A model generated the notes under the pieces. The model was not told the origin of the DNA and made no database searches. It was given only the letters and a program-made list of their open reading frames with translations. A stretch of 64,000 bases of DNA from Fructobacillus fructosus KCTC 3544 (lineage in GTDB: Bacteria; Bacillota; Bacilli; Lactobacillales; Lactobacillaceae): NCBI RefSeq assembly GCF_001438695.1, contig NZ_JQBH01000001.1, positions 152,030-216,029 on the forward strand, written 5' to 3'. Shown piece after piece: positions 9,936 to 19,014 of this stretch. Position numbers and translations under genes: made by a program. The first letter of the stretch is position 1. Every line of letters starts with the position of its first letter.

Positions 9936-10643
9936 TTATCTTAAGGCAATGTCTCCATTAATTGTGCGAATAATAAAGTCTGCTTTGTTCAAATGAACAT
10001 TTTGGTAGTTTTTATCAATCTGAACATTTCCTTGGCGACTGACGGTGGCCAATTTAGGGAGGGTCGATTTACGAATCGTCACATCACCATTGCGACTATC
10101 AATCAGCCCTGACTTTTCCAGCTTACTATCGAACACCGTCACTGCTCCATTCACATTTGTCAGGGAGAAAACGTTGCTGTGCTGGTTTTTGACTTTTAGC
10201 GAACCATTCACATTGGATAACGATAATTTATCAAAAGTCATTTTATCCGGAACTGTAATAATAATCCGGTGTTTATTGCGGTTTTTAATTCCAAATGTCC
10301 AATTATTTTTCTCTTCAGCCGTCACGGTGACCAAACCATCATTTGATGAAACCGTTACCGAAGACTTTTCTACCGGATCCGTTAAAATCGAGAAACGGGT
10401 CCCCTGCTCCACCACCACATCAGCCTCTTTAGTGGCCACAACCAGGTTCTTCACCTCTTGTTTGCCCGAACTAATTTGGTCTGGTGTAATGTCCAAACTA
10501 CCGCGCTCGTCTTGATCTGAAATGTAGACAGGACCATTGTTCCAGTAGACTTCTCCCGGTAAGCCCCCCTTCCAGACCGAAAAAGCCGATAAAGCCAAAC
10601 CGACAAACACGAGGAAAAAACCAGTCATTATTTTACTATTCAT
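9936..10643 (-). CDS. DUF4097-type membrane-anchored beta-repeat protein
   Basis: 235 aa with one N-terminal transmembrane helix (about 7-25) and an extracellular domain of short repeated beta strands (SNVNGSLKV, TNVNGAVTV, DSRNGDVTI, TINGDIAL), the pattern of DUF4097/LiaG-like adhesin-fold proteins. Exact function is unknown; relatives sit in envelope-stress operons. It overlaps the end of the DUF1700 gene by 8 bases and is the last gene of a PadR-DUF1700-DUF4097 operon. Confidence 0.8.
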   Translation of the reverse strand: MNSKIMTGFFLVFVGLALSAFSVWKGGLPGEVYWNNGPVYISDQDERGSLDITPDQISSGKQEVKNLVVATKEADVVVEQGTRFSILTDPVEKSSVTVSSNDGLVTVTAEEKNNWTFGIKNRNKHRIIITVPDKMTFDKLSLSNVNGSLKVKNQHSNVFSLTNVNGAVTVFDSKLEKSGLIDSRNGDVTIRKSTLPKLATVSRQGNVQIDKNYQNVHLNKADFIIRTINGDIALR

Positions 10644-11202
10644 GATTCATCACCCTCCTTGCTGTGTGTTGAATTTTCAGCAAAAGAGCCTTCGTCCAGT
10701 CCGTCGCCTTCATGACCAACCAAGTCGCGCATGGGGAAAACATAATGGACAAGCCAATTGAGATCACTGCCATGCCAATGTAGAAAAGACCGCCCCAGAA
10801 ATTCTGAGTTAACACGACGGCACCGGCAATCCCTGAGAACGCCGATACGATAATTAACGATAAGGCAATACCCCAAGCCAACAATGGCAATGACGCAATA
10901 CCAAGAAAGCTAATTAACGTAACCAGTAGCCAAATTGGGGAAGTCAAAATAACCAGAATAAATTGACCACGGGTCAACGGTTGTGTCTGCTTTGCCCGAG
11001 TGGTAACCTCATCCCCATCTTCTTGGTCAAAATCAGCTTTCAATTTTTCGGCTAAGACAGCGGATTCGCCCAACTTCACTCGCGCCTCTTCATCCGACAA
11101 CCCGCCATCCGCTAGATAGTTCCGGTAATACTCAATAATGTTTTCTTGTTCGTTTTTGGGCAGACCAACCAGGGCCTGCTCGAGTTCATTCAAATAGGTC
11201 AT
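10636..11202 (-). CDS. DUF1700 (HAAS) membrane protein
   Basis: 188 aa from the start at 11202. The N-terminal helical HAAS segment (about 1-65, LPKNEQENIIEYYRNYL) is followed by four hydrophobic helices. DUF1700 proteins usually pair with a PadR-type regulator and may act as its partner or target; that role is inferred from context. The ATG is one base after the PadR stop, with GGGAG upstream; the longer reading to 11259 would lie within the PadR gene. Confidence 0.82.
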   Translation of the reverse strand: MTYLNELEQALVGLPKNEQENIIEYYRNYLADGGLSDEEARVKLGESAVLAEKLKADFDQEDGDEVTTRAKQTQPLTRGQFILVILTSPIWLLVTLISFLGIASLPLLAWGIALSLIIVSAFSGIAGAVVLTQNFWGGLFYIGMAVISIGLSIMFSPCATWLVMKATDWTKALLLKIQHTARRVMNHE

Positions 11203-11203
11203 C

Positions 11204-11512
11204 CTAGTGTTCTCCCAACAGTGCATTGATTTGATTAGAAAAAAGCTGCCAATCAGCACAGGCTTCTTTCAAATAAAGCTGGCCACTATCCGTTAATTCA
11301 TAATACTTTCGCACTCTTTCCGCAAAGACTTTCGAACGGGTCGTCACCAGGTCTTTTTGCTCAAGACGCCGCAAAATCGGATAAGTAGTGGAATCTGAAA
11401 TTGGTAGCTGCAACTGAATCTTTTTGGTCAGTGCGTACCCATACAGTGGTTCTTCTTTTAATACCGAAAGCACAACAGCCTCCAGCACTCGATTCGGAAT
11501 TCTAATCGCCAT
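11204..11512 (-). CDS. PadR-family transcriptional regulator
   Basis: 102 aa winged-helix regulator: PNRVLEAVVLSVLKEEPLYGYAL is the PadR N-terminal signature, followed by the recognition helix region (DSTTYPILRRLEQKDL). Start at 11512 is supported by GGAGGGAAGGT; the in-frame codon at 11542 has no such site and lies over the promoter. First gene of an operon with DUF1700 and DUF4097. Such regulators usually repress their own operon, and a palindrome overlaps the -10 box. Confidence 0.88.
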   Translation of the reverse strand: MAIRIPNRVLEAVVLSVLKEEPLYGYALTKKIQLQLPISDSTTYPILRRLEQKDLVTTRSKVFAERVRKYYELTDSGQLYLKEACADWQLFSNQINALLGEH

Positions 11513-11530
11513 ACCTTCCCTCCAGGCAAT

Positions 11531-11550
11531 ATTATATAACATATAGTATA
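11531..11550 (-). promoter_or_regulatory. padR promoter -10 with overlapping palindrome (candidate operator)
   Basis: TATAAT -10 at 11531-11536 on the minus strand. The 16-base TATAACATATAGTATA (11535-11550) is symmetric in its TATA..ATAT..TATA frame and overlaps the -10, a good position for autorepression. Confidence 0.45.
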
Positions 11551-11571
11551 GAAGACAAAATTTTTCTAAAT

Positions 11572-11597
11572 AAAAAAGTCCCAGCCAAAGCCGGGAC
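11572..11597 (-). terminator. Intrinsic terminator after msrA-msrB
   Basis: GTCCCGGC/GCTGGGAC stem (one G-T wobble), TTTG loop, followed by TTTTTT on the minus strand. Confidence 0.85.
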
Positions 11598-11613
11598 CAA
11601 AAATTTTATTTCA

Positions 11614-12054
11614 TTACTTATCGAACAACTTCAGGTACTTACCGTACCCCTCTTTTTCCATATCAGCCTTTGGGATGAAACGCAGAGCGGCTGAGTTAAT
11701 GCAGTAACGCAAGCCCCCCTTGTCTTGAGGGCCATCTGGAAAGACGTGGCCCAGGTGGGAATTAGCATCACGCGAACGCACCTCAGTACGGGTCATTCCG
11801 AACGAATGGTCCGTGTCTTCCTTCAAATCAGCATCATCGATTCCCTTTGTGAAGGCTGGCCAACCACAGCCAGAATCATACTTATCCGTTGATGAAAACA
11901 ACGGTTCTCCCGAAACCACGTCAACAAAAATGCCATCATCCCACCACTGGTCATACTTTCCAGTAAAGGGACGCTCCGTTGCGGCGTTTTGAGTAACTTC
12001 ATACTGTTCTGGTGTCAAGCGAGCCTTTAATTCTTCTTGGTTATACTTCGTCAT
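11614..12054 (-). CDS. msrB: Peptide-methionine (R)-S-oxide reductase
   Basis: Repairs the R epimer of methionine sulfoxide using thioredoxin. 146 aa with SGCGWPAF (Cys63, resolving position), the [10 protein letters not shown] and HLGHVF motifs and RYCINS, where Cys118 is the catalytic residue. The zinc CxxC pairs of some MsrB are absent. It overlaps msrA by 14 bases; trxB in this window supplies the electron pathway. Confidence 0.95.
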   Translation of the reverse strand: MTKYNQEELKARLTPEQYEVTQNAATERPFTGKYDQWWDDGIFVDVVSGEPLFSSTDKYDSGCGWPAFTKGIDDADLKEDTDHSFGMTRTEVRSRDANSHLGHVFPDGPQDKGGLRYCINSAALRFIPKADMEKEGYGKYLKLFDK

Positions 12055-12577
12055 GTGCTTTATCCTCCCAATACTTTTCCTGATAACGCTTGCGGGGAAC
12101 CATCATCATCGCTTCGCGAAGGGGGTCCTTCTTATAAAAGTCTTGGTGATACTCCTCGGCCTCGTAGAAAGGCTTGGCGTCTTCAATAGACGTCACAATT
12201 GGTCGATCAAAACGACCGGATTCTTCAAGTTCTTTCTTGGACTCTTCCGCTATCCGCCGTTGTTCGGGTGAATTAACAAAGATGACTGGCCGGTAACTAT
12301 CTCCGCGATCCGCAAACTGACCGGTGGCATCCGTTGGGTCTGCCACCTGCCAATACAAATCCACCAGCTCCTTGTAGGAAATCACATCTGGATCAAACCA
12401 GATTTTAACGGCTTCCGTATGTCCCGTTGTGTGGGAACAAACTTCTTCGTAGGTTGGATTGGCAACATGCCCACCGGTATAACCGGAACGAACCTTCTCA
12501 ATTCCCGGTAAGGAATCAAACGGTTCAACCATGCACCAAAAACAACCACCTGCAAAAATTGCTGTATCTTCTGCCAT
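12041..12577 (-). CDS. msrA: Peptide-methionine (S)-S-oxide reductase
   Basis: Repairs the S epimer of methionine sulfoxide. 178 aa with [11 protein letters not shown] near the N-terminus (catalytic Cys12) and [17 protein letters not shown], both family signatures. First gene of msrA-msrB. Its AGGAGG site is the 3' arm of a long inverted repeat that also contains the promoter, so its expression is insulated from upstream read-through. Confidence 0.95.
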   Translation of the reverse strand: MAEDTAIFAGGCFWCMVEPFDSLPGIEKVRSGYTGGHVANPTYEEVCSHTTGHTEAVKIWFDPDVISYKELVDLYWQVADPTDATGQFADRGDSYRPVIFVNSPEQRRIAEESKKELEESGRFDRPIVTSIEDAKPFYEAEEYHQDFYKKDPLREAMMMVPRKRYQEKYWEDKAHDEV

Positions 12578-12579
12578 GT

Positions 12580-12626
12580 AAAAGACCTCCTAAGTACTAT
12601 TGTACTCAGAAGGTCTTTTTCGTCAA
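12580..12626 (-). promoter_or_regulatory. msrA promoter inside an 18-bp-arm inverted repeat (also ysxC terminator)
   Basis: -35 TTGACG (12621-12626), 16-base spacer, -10 TACAAT (12599-12604). Arms 12580-12597 and 12602-12619 form a near-perfect hairpin (three mismatches) whose 3' arm contains the msrA AGGAGG and ends in TTTT. Read-through RNA from ysxC would form the hairpin (terminator, or occluded ribosome site). RNA started from this promoter begins near the 3' arm and would leave the site open. Confidence 0.65.
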
Positions 12627-12680
12627 TGGTCTAGTTGCTTTTTTTCAAAACAAATCGATAAAATCCATAGCAACCAGACA

Positions 12681-13265
12681 TTACATTTTACTTTCAATCC
12701 ACTCCCAGACCTTTTCTTTACCGGATTTCGTTACCGATGAAAAGAAACAGAAGTCGGAATTACTTGGGTCGAAATCAACTGCTTTTTTGATGATTGATTC
12801 TGATTGGTTTAGTTTTCCACGAGCGATCTTATCCGCCTTGGTCGCCACCAACAGCACCGGAATGTTGTAGTAAGCCAACCACTGGTACATCATGATGTCT
12901 TCTTGGCTTGGCTTATGACGGGCATCCACAAGGGAAATCACACCCCGTAACTGTTTACGGGTACTAATATAGGTTTCAATCATTTGGCCGAAAGCTTCTC
13001 GTTTCTTTTTTGAAACCTTAGCGTAGCCATACCCAGGGACATCGACAAAGTACAGGGCATCCTCAACTGAGTAAAAGTTCAATGTTTGCGTCTTACCCGG
13101 CTGCCCGGAAGTCCGGGCGAAGTTTTTACGGTTAATTAGCGTGTTGGTTAACGATGACTTCCCAACGTTTGACCGCCCAACCAGCGCAAATTCTGGCCGC
13201 CCGTCTTCTGGGTATTGGCTTGGTGAAACGGCCGACATGACCATTTCGACGTTATGCACATCCAT
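12681..13265 (-). CDS. ysxC: Ribosome biogenesis GTP-binding protein YsxC (EngB)
   Basis: Essential 50S assembly GTPase. 194 aa: P-loop [10 protein letters not shown]3 [11 protein letters not shown]4 TKAD. Follows clpX by 5 bases, the standard Firmicute order tig-clpX-ysxC. The segment from the stop to msrA (12578-12680) holds only the terminator/promoter hairpin. Confidence 0.95.
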   Translation of the reverse strand: MDVHNVEMVMSAVSPSQYPEDGRPEFALVGRSNVGKSSLTNTLINRKNFARTSGQPGKTQTLNFYSVEDALYFVDVPGYGYAKVSKKKREAFGQMIETYISTRKQLRGVISLVDARHKPSQEDIMMYQWLAYYNIPVLLVATKADKIARGKLNQSESIIKKAVDFDPSNSDFCFFSSVTKSGKEKVWEWIESKM

Positions 13266-13270
13266 GATGC

Positions 13271-14515
13271 TTACCCTTCCTTTTTCAGAACCAACTTCGG
13301 TTCCTTACCGTTTTCAACGGCTGCCTTTGTAATGACAACTTTTTCAACATCATCACGTGATGGAATTTCGTACATCACGTCCTTCATCACTTGCTCAATA
13401 ATGGAACGTAGTCCACGAGCTCCGGTTCCACGCGCAATAGCCAAGTCAGCCATCGCCTTCAAAGCCGTTGGCTGGAATTCAAGATCCACGCCGTCCAAGC
13501 CAAGCAGGGCCTTATACTGTTTAACCAGTGCGTTCTTTGGCTTCGTCAAGATGTGGGTCAAGTCTTCCACAGTCAATTCATCCAAAACCGTAATGATTGG
13601 CAACCGACCGATAAATTCAGGAATCAGCCCGAATTTCGACAAGTCCTCCGGCTCCACGTTTTGTAAAATATTCTTCTTACTCAATGCCTCCGCATTGTCC
13701 GAGGAAGCGGAACCAAAGCCAATCACCCGCTTACCCAAACGCTCTTTGATGATCGTATCAAGACCGGCAAAGGCCCCACCGACAATAAAGAGAATGTTAG
13801 TGGTATCAATCTGAATCATCTCTTGGTTCGGATGCTTACGACCACCCTGAGGTGGTACAGAAGCAACCGTTCCTTCTAACATCTTCAGTAGGGCTTGTTG
13901 AACACCTTCACCTGAAACGTCTCGTGTAATCGAAACGTTTTCAGACTTTTTCGCAATCTTATCAATTTCATCCACGTAGATAATGCCACGTTGTGCGGTC
14001 TCAACGTCAAAATTAGCTGCTTGCAACAGCTTCAACAAGATGTTCTCTACGTCTTCACCAACATAGCCCGCTTCTGTCAAAGTCGTGGCATCGGCAATGG
14101 CAAAAGGCACCTGCAAAATCTTAGCAAGCGATTGCGCAAGATAAGTCTTCCCCGAACCAGTTGGACCAAGCAAGGCGATGTTCGACTTTTGAAGCTCCAC
14201 ATCCGTCGTCTTCAACGCGTTTTCGTTAACGCGCTTGTAATGGTTGTAGACCGCGACGGCCAAGGTCTTCTTGGCATCTTCTTGACCAATTACATAGTCA
14301 CCTAGTGATTCAACAATTTCCTTTGGCGTCGGCAATTCCAATTGTTCACCCTCTGCATCTAGGGCTAAGTCTTCTTTGATGATTTGCTCAGCCAAATCCG
14401 TACATTCATTACAAATATACAGACCATCAGGCCCAGCGACCAGTTTTTTAACCTCATCGGCGCCTTTTCCACAGAACGAGCAGTGAATCATTGGTCCTTG
14501 ATTTTCTTCAGTCAT
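13271..14515 (-). CDS. clpX: ATP-dependent Clp protease ATP-binding subunit ClpX
   Basis: AAA+ unfoldase delivering substrates to ClpP. 414 aa: N-terminal C4 zinc domain (Cys12, Cys15 and the later CNEC pair), Walker A GPTGSGKT, Walker B DEID, sensor motifs and RGLRSIIE near the C-terminus. An AAAGGATG site precedes the ATG. A terminator separates it from tig, so it probably has its own promoter; a TTGACA lies about 55 bases upstream without a clear -10. Confidence 0.96.
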   Translation of the reverse strand: MTEENQGPMIHCSFCGKGADEVKKLVAGPDGLYICNECTDLAEQIIKEDLALDAEGEQLELPTPKEIVESLGDYVIGQEDAKKTLAVAVYNHYKRVNENALKTTDVELQKSNIALLGPTGSGKTYLAQSLAKILQVPFAIADATTLTEAGYVGEDVENILLKLLQAANFDVETAQRGIIYVDEIDKIAKKSENVSITRDVSGEGVQQALLKMLEGTVASVPPQGGRKHPNQEMIQIDTTNILFIVGGAFAGLDTIIKERLGKRVIGFGSASSDNAEALSKKNILQNVEPEDLSKFGLIPEFIGRLPIITVLDELTVEDLTHILTKPKNALVKQYKALLGLDGVDLEFQPTALKAMADLAIARGTGARGLRSIIEQVMKDVMYEIPSRDDVEKVVITKAAVENGKEPKLVLKKEG

Positions 14516-14583
14516 TGATCATCCTTTCAGCTTTATCCAAATTAACGCCGTTTTAGCACGACGTTTGTCAAAGTCTCTCTAAG

Positions 14584-14605
14584 AAAAAAAGCCCGCAAGG
14601 GGCTC
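14584..14605 (-). terminator. Intrinsic terminator after tig
   Basis: AGCCCCTTGCGGGCT hairpin followed by seven T on the minus strand. Confidence 0.85.
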
Positions 14606-14615
14606 TTCATCTTGT

Positions 14616-15908
14616 TTACTTTGCCTTTGCAGTCGAAACAATCTTATCAACAGCAGACTTCATCGCAATGTCATGCTTCAACAAAGCATCTGACAATGAC
14701 TGCTTAACTTGCTCTTCAGAAATGTTGTACTGTGAAGCCAAGTCCTTTACTTCAGCGGCAACTTCTTCATCTGAAGGTTGGAAATCTTCCTTCTTAACGA
14801 TGGCTTCCAACACCAAGTTCGTCTTCACACGAGTATCGGCACCTTCAGCAAACTGCTTCTTTAATGAATCTTCTGTTTGACCAGAGATTTGGAAGAACAT
14901 TTGTGGTGAGATACCTTGTTGCTGCAATTGACCAAGATACTGTTGCATCTGGCGATGAACATCTTCGTCAATCATTTCTTGTGGAATGTCACCACCAACA
15001 ACTTCGGCGTTCTTAACAGCAGCTTCAACGGCTGCGTCTTCGAATGCATCGTCTGCTGCTTGCTGGCGAGCTTCTTCCAAGTTCTTCTTGGTCTTTGCCT
15101 TCAATTCGTCAAGCGTGTCAACATCTTCGTCAACATCCTTGGCAAATTCATCATCCAATTCTGGCAAAGACTTGCGCTTGATTTCGTGAAGCTTAACTTC
15201 AAACAAAGCTTCTTTACCAGCCAAATCCTTGGCCTGGTAATCTTCTGGGAAGGTAACCTTCACATCAACATCATCGCCGGCCACATGACCAACCAATTGT
15301 TCTTCGAAACCAGGAATGAATGAACCTGAGCCCAATTCAAGTGAGTAGTCCTTTGACTGACCACCTTCAAAGTGGTCACCGTCAATTGAACCGTCAAAGT
15401 CAATAACGACCGTGTCACCGTTTTCAGCCTTTGTGCCTTCAGGTTGCAAAACCAATTCCGCTTGATTTTCTTGCATACGCTTGATTTCAGCATCAACATC
15501 TTCGTCTGATACCTTGGCATCTTGCTTTTCAACAGTCAAACCAGTGTAGTCACCCAACTTGATTTCAGGCGCAACGGCAACTTCGGCCTTCATTTCCCAA
15601 TCGGCACCCTTTTCCATTGAAACAGGAGCGATGTCAGGCTGTCCAACAACCGTAATGCCGGCATCGGCAACGGCTGCTTGGTAAGCAGCTGGCAAAACAA
15701 TGTCCATGACGTCTTGGTACAAGGCTTCTTCACCAAACTTTTGCAAGAAAAGTGCCATTGGAACCTTTCCCTTACGGAAACCAGGAACCGCAATCTTGTC
15801 CTTGTTCTTTTCAAAGGCTGCCTTTAAGCCCTTTTGCACATCTTCTTGTGCGATTGAAAATTCTAACGTACCACGGTTTGCATCCGCAGCTGCTGTCCAT
15901 TTAGACAT
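14616..15908 (-). CDS. tig: Trigger factor
   Basis: Ribosome-bound chaperone and peptidyl-prolyl isomerase. 430 aa: ribosome-binding N-domain with GFRKGKVP (the FRK signature, about 42-49), FKBP-type domain (about 160-245) and helical C-domain. GGAGG lies ahead of the ATG. Heads the tig / clpX / ysxC block with a good promoter; alanine- and glutamate-rich codon choice suggests high expression. Confidence 0.96.
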   Translation of the reverse strand: MSKWTAAADANRGTLEFSIAQEDVQKGLKAAFEKNKDKIAVPGFRKGKVPMALFLQKFGEEALYQDVMDIVLPAAYQAAVADAGITVVGQPDIAPVSMEKGADWEMKAEVAVAPEIKLGDYTGLTVEKQDAKVSDEDVDAEIKRMQENQAELVLQPEGTKAENGDTVVIDFDGSIDGDHFEGGQSKDYSLELGSGSFIPGFEEQLVGHVAGDDVDVKVTFPEDYQAKDLAGKEALFEVKLHEIKRKSLPELDDEFAKDVDEDVDTLDELKAKTKKNLEEARQQAADDAFEDAAVEAAVKNAEVVGGDIPQEMIDEDVHRQMQQYLGQLQQQGISPQMFFQISGQTEDSLKKQFAEGADTRVKTNLVLEAIVKKEDFQPSDEEVAAEVKDLASQYNISEEQVKQSLSDALLKHDIAMKSAVDKIVSTAKAK

Positions 15909-15939
15909 ATCAAATCCTCCAAGTCATTTCTTCCTACTA

Positions 15940-15968
15940 ATTTTAGACTAAATACCAGATTTTCACAA
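15940..15968 (-). promoter_or_regulatory. tig promoter
   Basis: -35 TTGTGA (15963-15968), 17-base spacer, -10 TAAAAT (15940-15945) on the minus strand, 31 bases before the tig start. Confidence 0.7.
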
Positions 15969-16081
15969 GGTTTTGACTCATGAAATTTAGAAAAGGACAC
16001 GGATTAAATGTTTTTATCTAAATTTAATGCTCAATTGATTCATCTTTGTTATCATATTGGAAACATCAATGGTTAGAGAGA

Positions 16082-16510
16082 ATGCCAATGTTAAAAAGAC
16101 TGCTAAAAAAATATGATCGAATCATCCGATACTTAGTTTTAGGATTTGGTACTTTCCTTGTGAACATGTGGTCCTACGGCTTCATTTCTAAATTCGCCAA
16201 CTATTCCATTTCCTACACCTTAGCTTGGGGAATCGCCGTCCTGTTCGCCTACGTGACCAACCGTCAATGGGTCTTTGATTCCAAAGTCCGTGGGTGGAAA
16301 ATCATCCCCGAAATTGTGAACTACTATTTATCACGTGCCCTGACTTTTTGGCTCGGCCTTGGAATTATGTGGATTGGGGTCAAACACCTCTCCTTCAATG
16401 ATTTTTACGTTAACATTGCACGTAATGCCATGTTGTTAATTCCAAACTACTACCTCTCCAAGCTTTACGTTTTTCGCGACAAGCAAAAGAAAAATAACAC
16501 AGCAAAATAA
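16082..16510 (+). CDS. GtrA-like family membrane protein
   Basis: 142 aa with four hydrophobic helices; RYLVLGFGTFLVNM and the short cytoplasmic N-terminus are typical of GtrA/DPMS-like flippase-type proteins involved in moving lipid-linked sugars or wall teichoic acid glycosylation. No partner glycosyltransferase lies beside it, so the substrate is unknown. Start at 16082 chosen for AGAGAG just upstream; a second in-frame ATG lies two codons later. Single plus-strand gene between tig and pepV. Confidence 0.8.
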   Translation: MPMLKRLLKKYDRIIRYLVLGFGTFLVNMWSYGFISKFANYSISYTLAWGIAVLFAYVTNRQWVFDSKVRGWKIIPEIVNYYLSRALTFWLGLGIMWIGVKHLSFNDFYVNIARNAMLLIPNYYLSKLYVFRDKQKKNNTAK

Positions 16511-16525
16511 GCAACAGAAAACAAC

Positions 16526-16564
16526 AAAAAGCATGAATCGCAAGTAGTCGATTCATGCTTTTTT
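16526..16564. terminator. Bidirectional terminator between GtrA gene and pepV
   Basis: AAAAAGCATGAATCG / CGATTCATGCTTTTTT perfect stem between convergent genes. Confidence 0.9.
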
Positions 16565-16588
16565 GTATAGTTTCGGGATTGAAGCCCA

Positions 16589-18004
16589 TTATTCTGGCAG
16601 ATTTGCCAACTCAACGATTGCTTGACCGTAAATTCCCATTGAACGAACTAAATCATCAACTAGGGCAAATTCGTTGACTTGGTGCATCGTTTCAGGTGAA
16701 TCTGGGAACAGCGCTCCAAAAGCAACACCGCGTTCCATCAAACGTCCATATGTCCCCCCACCAATCACCTGATCGTAAGCCTTCAGACCAGTCTGATCAT
16801 GGTAAATGTTCAACAAAGTCTTGACTACTGGGTCCTTAGGTGAAACATAGTGCGGTACCTGAGCATGGCCACCAATCTCGGCCTTGTGACGCCACTCCGG
16901 CATCGCCTTCGCCAATTGTTCACGGATAAAGTCCGGCGTAATGCCCTTTGGATAACGGAAGTTATAGTTAATGAAGACGCCGTTTTCTTCATCAAACCGA
17001 ATAATTCCAACATTCATGGACAAAGCGCCCATGACTTCGTCTTTGTACGCCACGCCTAATTGACGACCCGTTGGGTCATCGTGTGACCACGTACCAAGAT
17101 AAGTCAAGAAACCAGCTGCACTACCACCAAATTCGTATCGATCCAAGAAGTTGGCCAAGTAGGTTCCAGCATTTTCCCCCGTTTCGGGTAATGAACCGTG
17201 CACCTGTTTTCCAATGACTTCTAACTGAATCTCATCGCCATCCTCGGCGACTTTTCCTGATACCTGTGGATGGTCAGCTAAGTAGTTTGAAAAATCATCG
17301 TCCACTTGGTCAAAAGTCAAGCCGGCAACCGTGGCACGGGCAACACCTGGTACCATGTTTGTCCGTAAGCCTGATTCAAAGTTCAGCAATTGTGCCTTGT
17401 CTCCGTTCGTCCCTTCAGACGTGACGTTAACCTGTACATTCCCCTTTTCCCCATTGATGATGGGGTACTCAGCATCGGGTGAGAATCCAAATGCCGGAGC
17501 TGGTTCAACTTCGAAGTAACGCGTCATGCCCGTCCAGTCGTTTTCTTCATCCGTTCCGAAAATCAAACGAACACGACGCTTCAAAGGCAAGTTCATATCG
17601 CGAATCATCTTGAAAGCGTAGTAGGCGGCAAGACCAGGTCCCTTATCATCGGAAGCACCGCGGGCAATGACTTTACCATCCTCAATCACGGCAGTGAAGG
17701 GATCCGTATTCCATCCTTCACCAGCTGGCATCACATCAACGTGGGCCAAGAGTGCGACATATTCCTCGCTGTCCTTGGGTCCAATTTCAATGTAACCGAC
17801 AACGTTATCGATGTTTTTTGTCACAAAACCATCACGATCTGCCAACGACAAAATGTGTTCCAAGGCGGCCTTTGGTCCAGGTCCCAATGGCGCTTCTTTG
17901 GTTGCCTTACTATCATCTCTGACGGAAGGAATGGCTAAATAATCAGCCAAATCTGCCAAATAAGCACTTTCCTCTTCCTTTGCTTTCAACTGCCAATCGA
18001 CCAT
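16589..18004 (-). CDS. pepV: Dipeptidase PepV (M20 family)
   Basis: Dizinc cytoplasmic dipeptidase acting at the end of peptide breakdown in lactic acid bacteria. 471 aa from 18004. Metal ligands fall in LLAHVDVMP (H-x-D), GASDDKGPG and GTDEEND, with a late His in the C-terminal catalytic domain. Start 18004 has GGAGGTATTTTC before the ATG; the longer form to 18055 has no ribosome site. Single gene. Confidence 0.93.
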   Translation of the reverse strand: MVDWQLKAKEEESAYLADLADYLAIPSVRDDSKATKEAPLGPGPKAALEHILSLADRDGFVTKNIDNVVGYIEIGPKDSEEYVALLAHVDVMPAGEGWNTDPFTAVIEDGKVIARGASDDKGPGLAAYYAFKMIRDMNLPLKRRVRLIFGTDEENDWTGMTRYFEVEPAPAFGFSPDAEYPIINGEKGNVQVNVTSEGTNGDKAQLLNFESGLRTNMVPGVARATVAGLTFDQVDDDFSNYLADHPQVSGKVAEDGDEIQLEVIGKQVHGSLPETGENAGTYLANFLDRYEFGGSAAGFLTYLGTWSHDDPTGRQLGVAYKDEVMGALSMNVGIIRFDEENGVFINYNFRYPKGITPDFIREQLAKAMPEWRHKAEIGGHAQVPHYVSPKDPVVKTLLNIYHDQTGLKAYDQVIGGGTYGRLMERGVAFGALFPDSPETMHQVNEFALVDDLVRSMGIYGQAIVELANLPE

Positions 18005-18127
18005 GAAAATACCTCCGTTAATAGTTTCCGGAAAAGCCACACGGGACTTTTTCATAATTTTCTAATGATTTAATTTTAATTATACACAAGTCCGCGGTAA
18101 AATGTGTGCAGGAGGTTGAATTTTTTT

Positions 18128-18988
18128 ATGATAAATCTATCCCATGAACTCGCAGCAAATGTCATCACCCCCAGAAACCGCGATAGTTTCAAAGGGACGT
18201 ACGGACACGTTTTAATTGTTGGTGGCAACGCCAATCTTGGCGGAGCCGTTATTATGAACGCACAAGCGGCGGTCCAATCGGGCGCTGGCCTCGTCACTGT
18301 GGCCACCGACTTAACCAATAAAACCGCCATCCACGCCCGCTTACCCGAAGTCATGGTGGTGGATTACCAGTCTGACCTCACACAAACAATCAAAAAGGCT
18401 GACGTCGTCCTTGTCGGGTCAGGATTGGGCGAAGAAATTGGGGTTTTAAACCAAGTCTTGGCTCATATTCAACCAAAACAAACTTTGATTATCGACGGAT
18501 CAGCGCTGACGATGATGGCTGAGCAAAACCTTTCCCTCCCTAATGCCAAAGTCGTGCTGACTCCTCACCAAATGGAATGGCAACGCTTCGGCGAAGTCAC
18601 CATTGCTGATCAAGCCCGGGAAGATGCTAACTGGGAGGCCCTCATTAATTTCAAAACTGAACCCATTCTCGTTTTGAAATCTTCTGCTACCCAGGTATAC
18701 TTGAAGGATGACATGTATCAACTAACCGTCGGCGGTCCTTATCAGGCCACCGGTGGGATGGGTGACACCCTAGCCGGAATGGTTGCGGGTTTTGCTGCAC
18801 AATTTCAACCACTGGGGCCAGCTGTCCTGGCCGCTGTTTATTGCCATTCTGCTATTGCAGAGAACCTAAGCAAAACAGCCTACGTTACCCTACCATCCAC
18901 GATTGCCGCCGCCATTCCGGCCTACATGCAACGGTTGGCACAAGAAAGCATCAGCAAGGACCCCGTTGATACCAAGCAAGAAGAATAG
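18128..18988 (+). CDS. nnrD: ADP-dependent (S)-NAD(P)H-hydrate dehydratase
   Basis: Repairs damaged NAD(P)H hydrates. 286 aa ribokinase-like fold: KGTYGHVLIVGGN near the start, LTPHQMEWQR in the middle and GGMGDTLAGMVAG with the catalytic Asp near the C-terminus. The epimerase half (NnrE) often fused to it is missing and not nearby. Start 18128 chosen: the AGGAGG lies about 12 bases upstream, somewhat far, but the earlier GTG codon at 18104 precedes that site. Followed after 26 bases by exoA. Confidence 0.9.
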   Translation: MINLSHELAANVITPRNRDSFKGTYGHVLIVGGNANLGGAVIMNAQAAVQSGAGLVTVATDLTNKTAIHARLPEVMVVDYQSDLTQTIKKADVVLVGSGLGEEIGVLNQVLAHIQPKQTLIIDGSALTMMAEQNLSLPNAKVVLTPHQMEWQRFGEVTIADQAREDANWEALINFKTEPILVLKSSATQVYLKDDMYQLTVGGPYQATGGMGDTLAGMVAGFAAQFQPLGPAVLAAVYCHSAIAENLSKTAYVTLPSTIAAAIPAYMQRLAQESISKDPVDTKQEE

Positions 18989-19014
18989 ACTTTGACTAAA
19001 GGAAGAAAAGGCAA

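Noticed and set aside
12427..12870. 147-codon open frame on the plus strand across msrA and ysxC
   Set aside because: Antisense to two well-supported genes and the promoter hairpin, no ribosome site, cysteine/phenylalanine-rich shadow-type composition.
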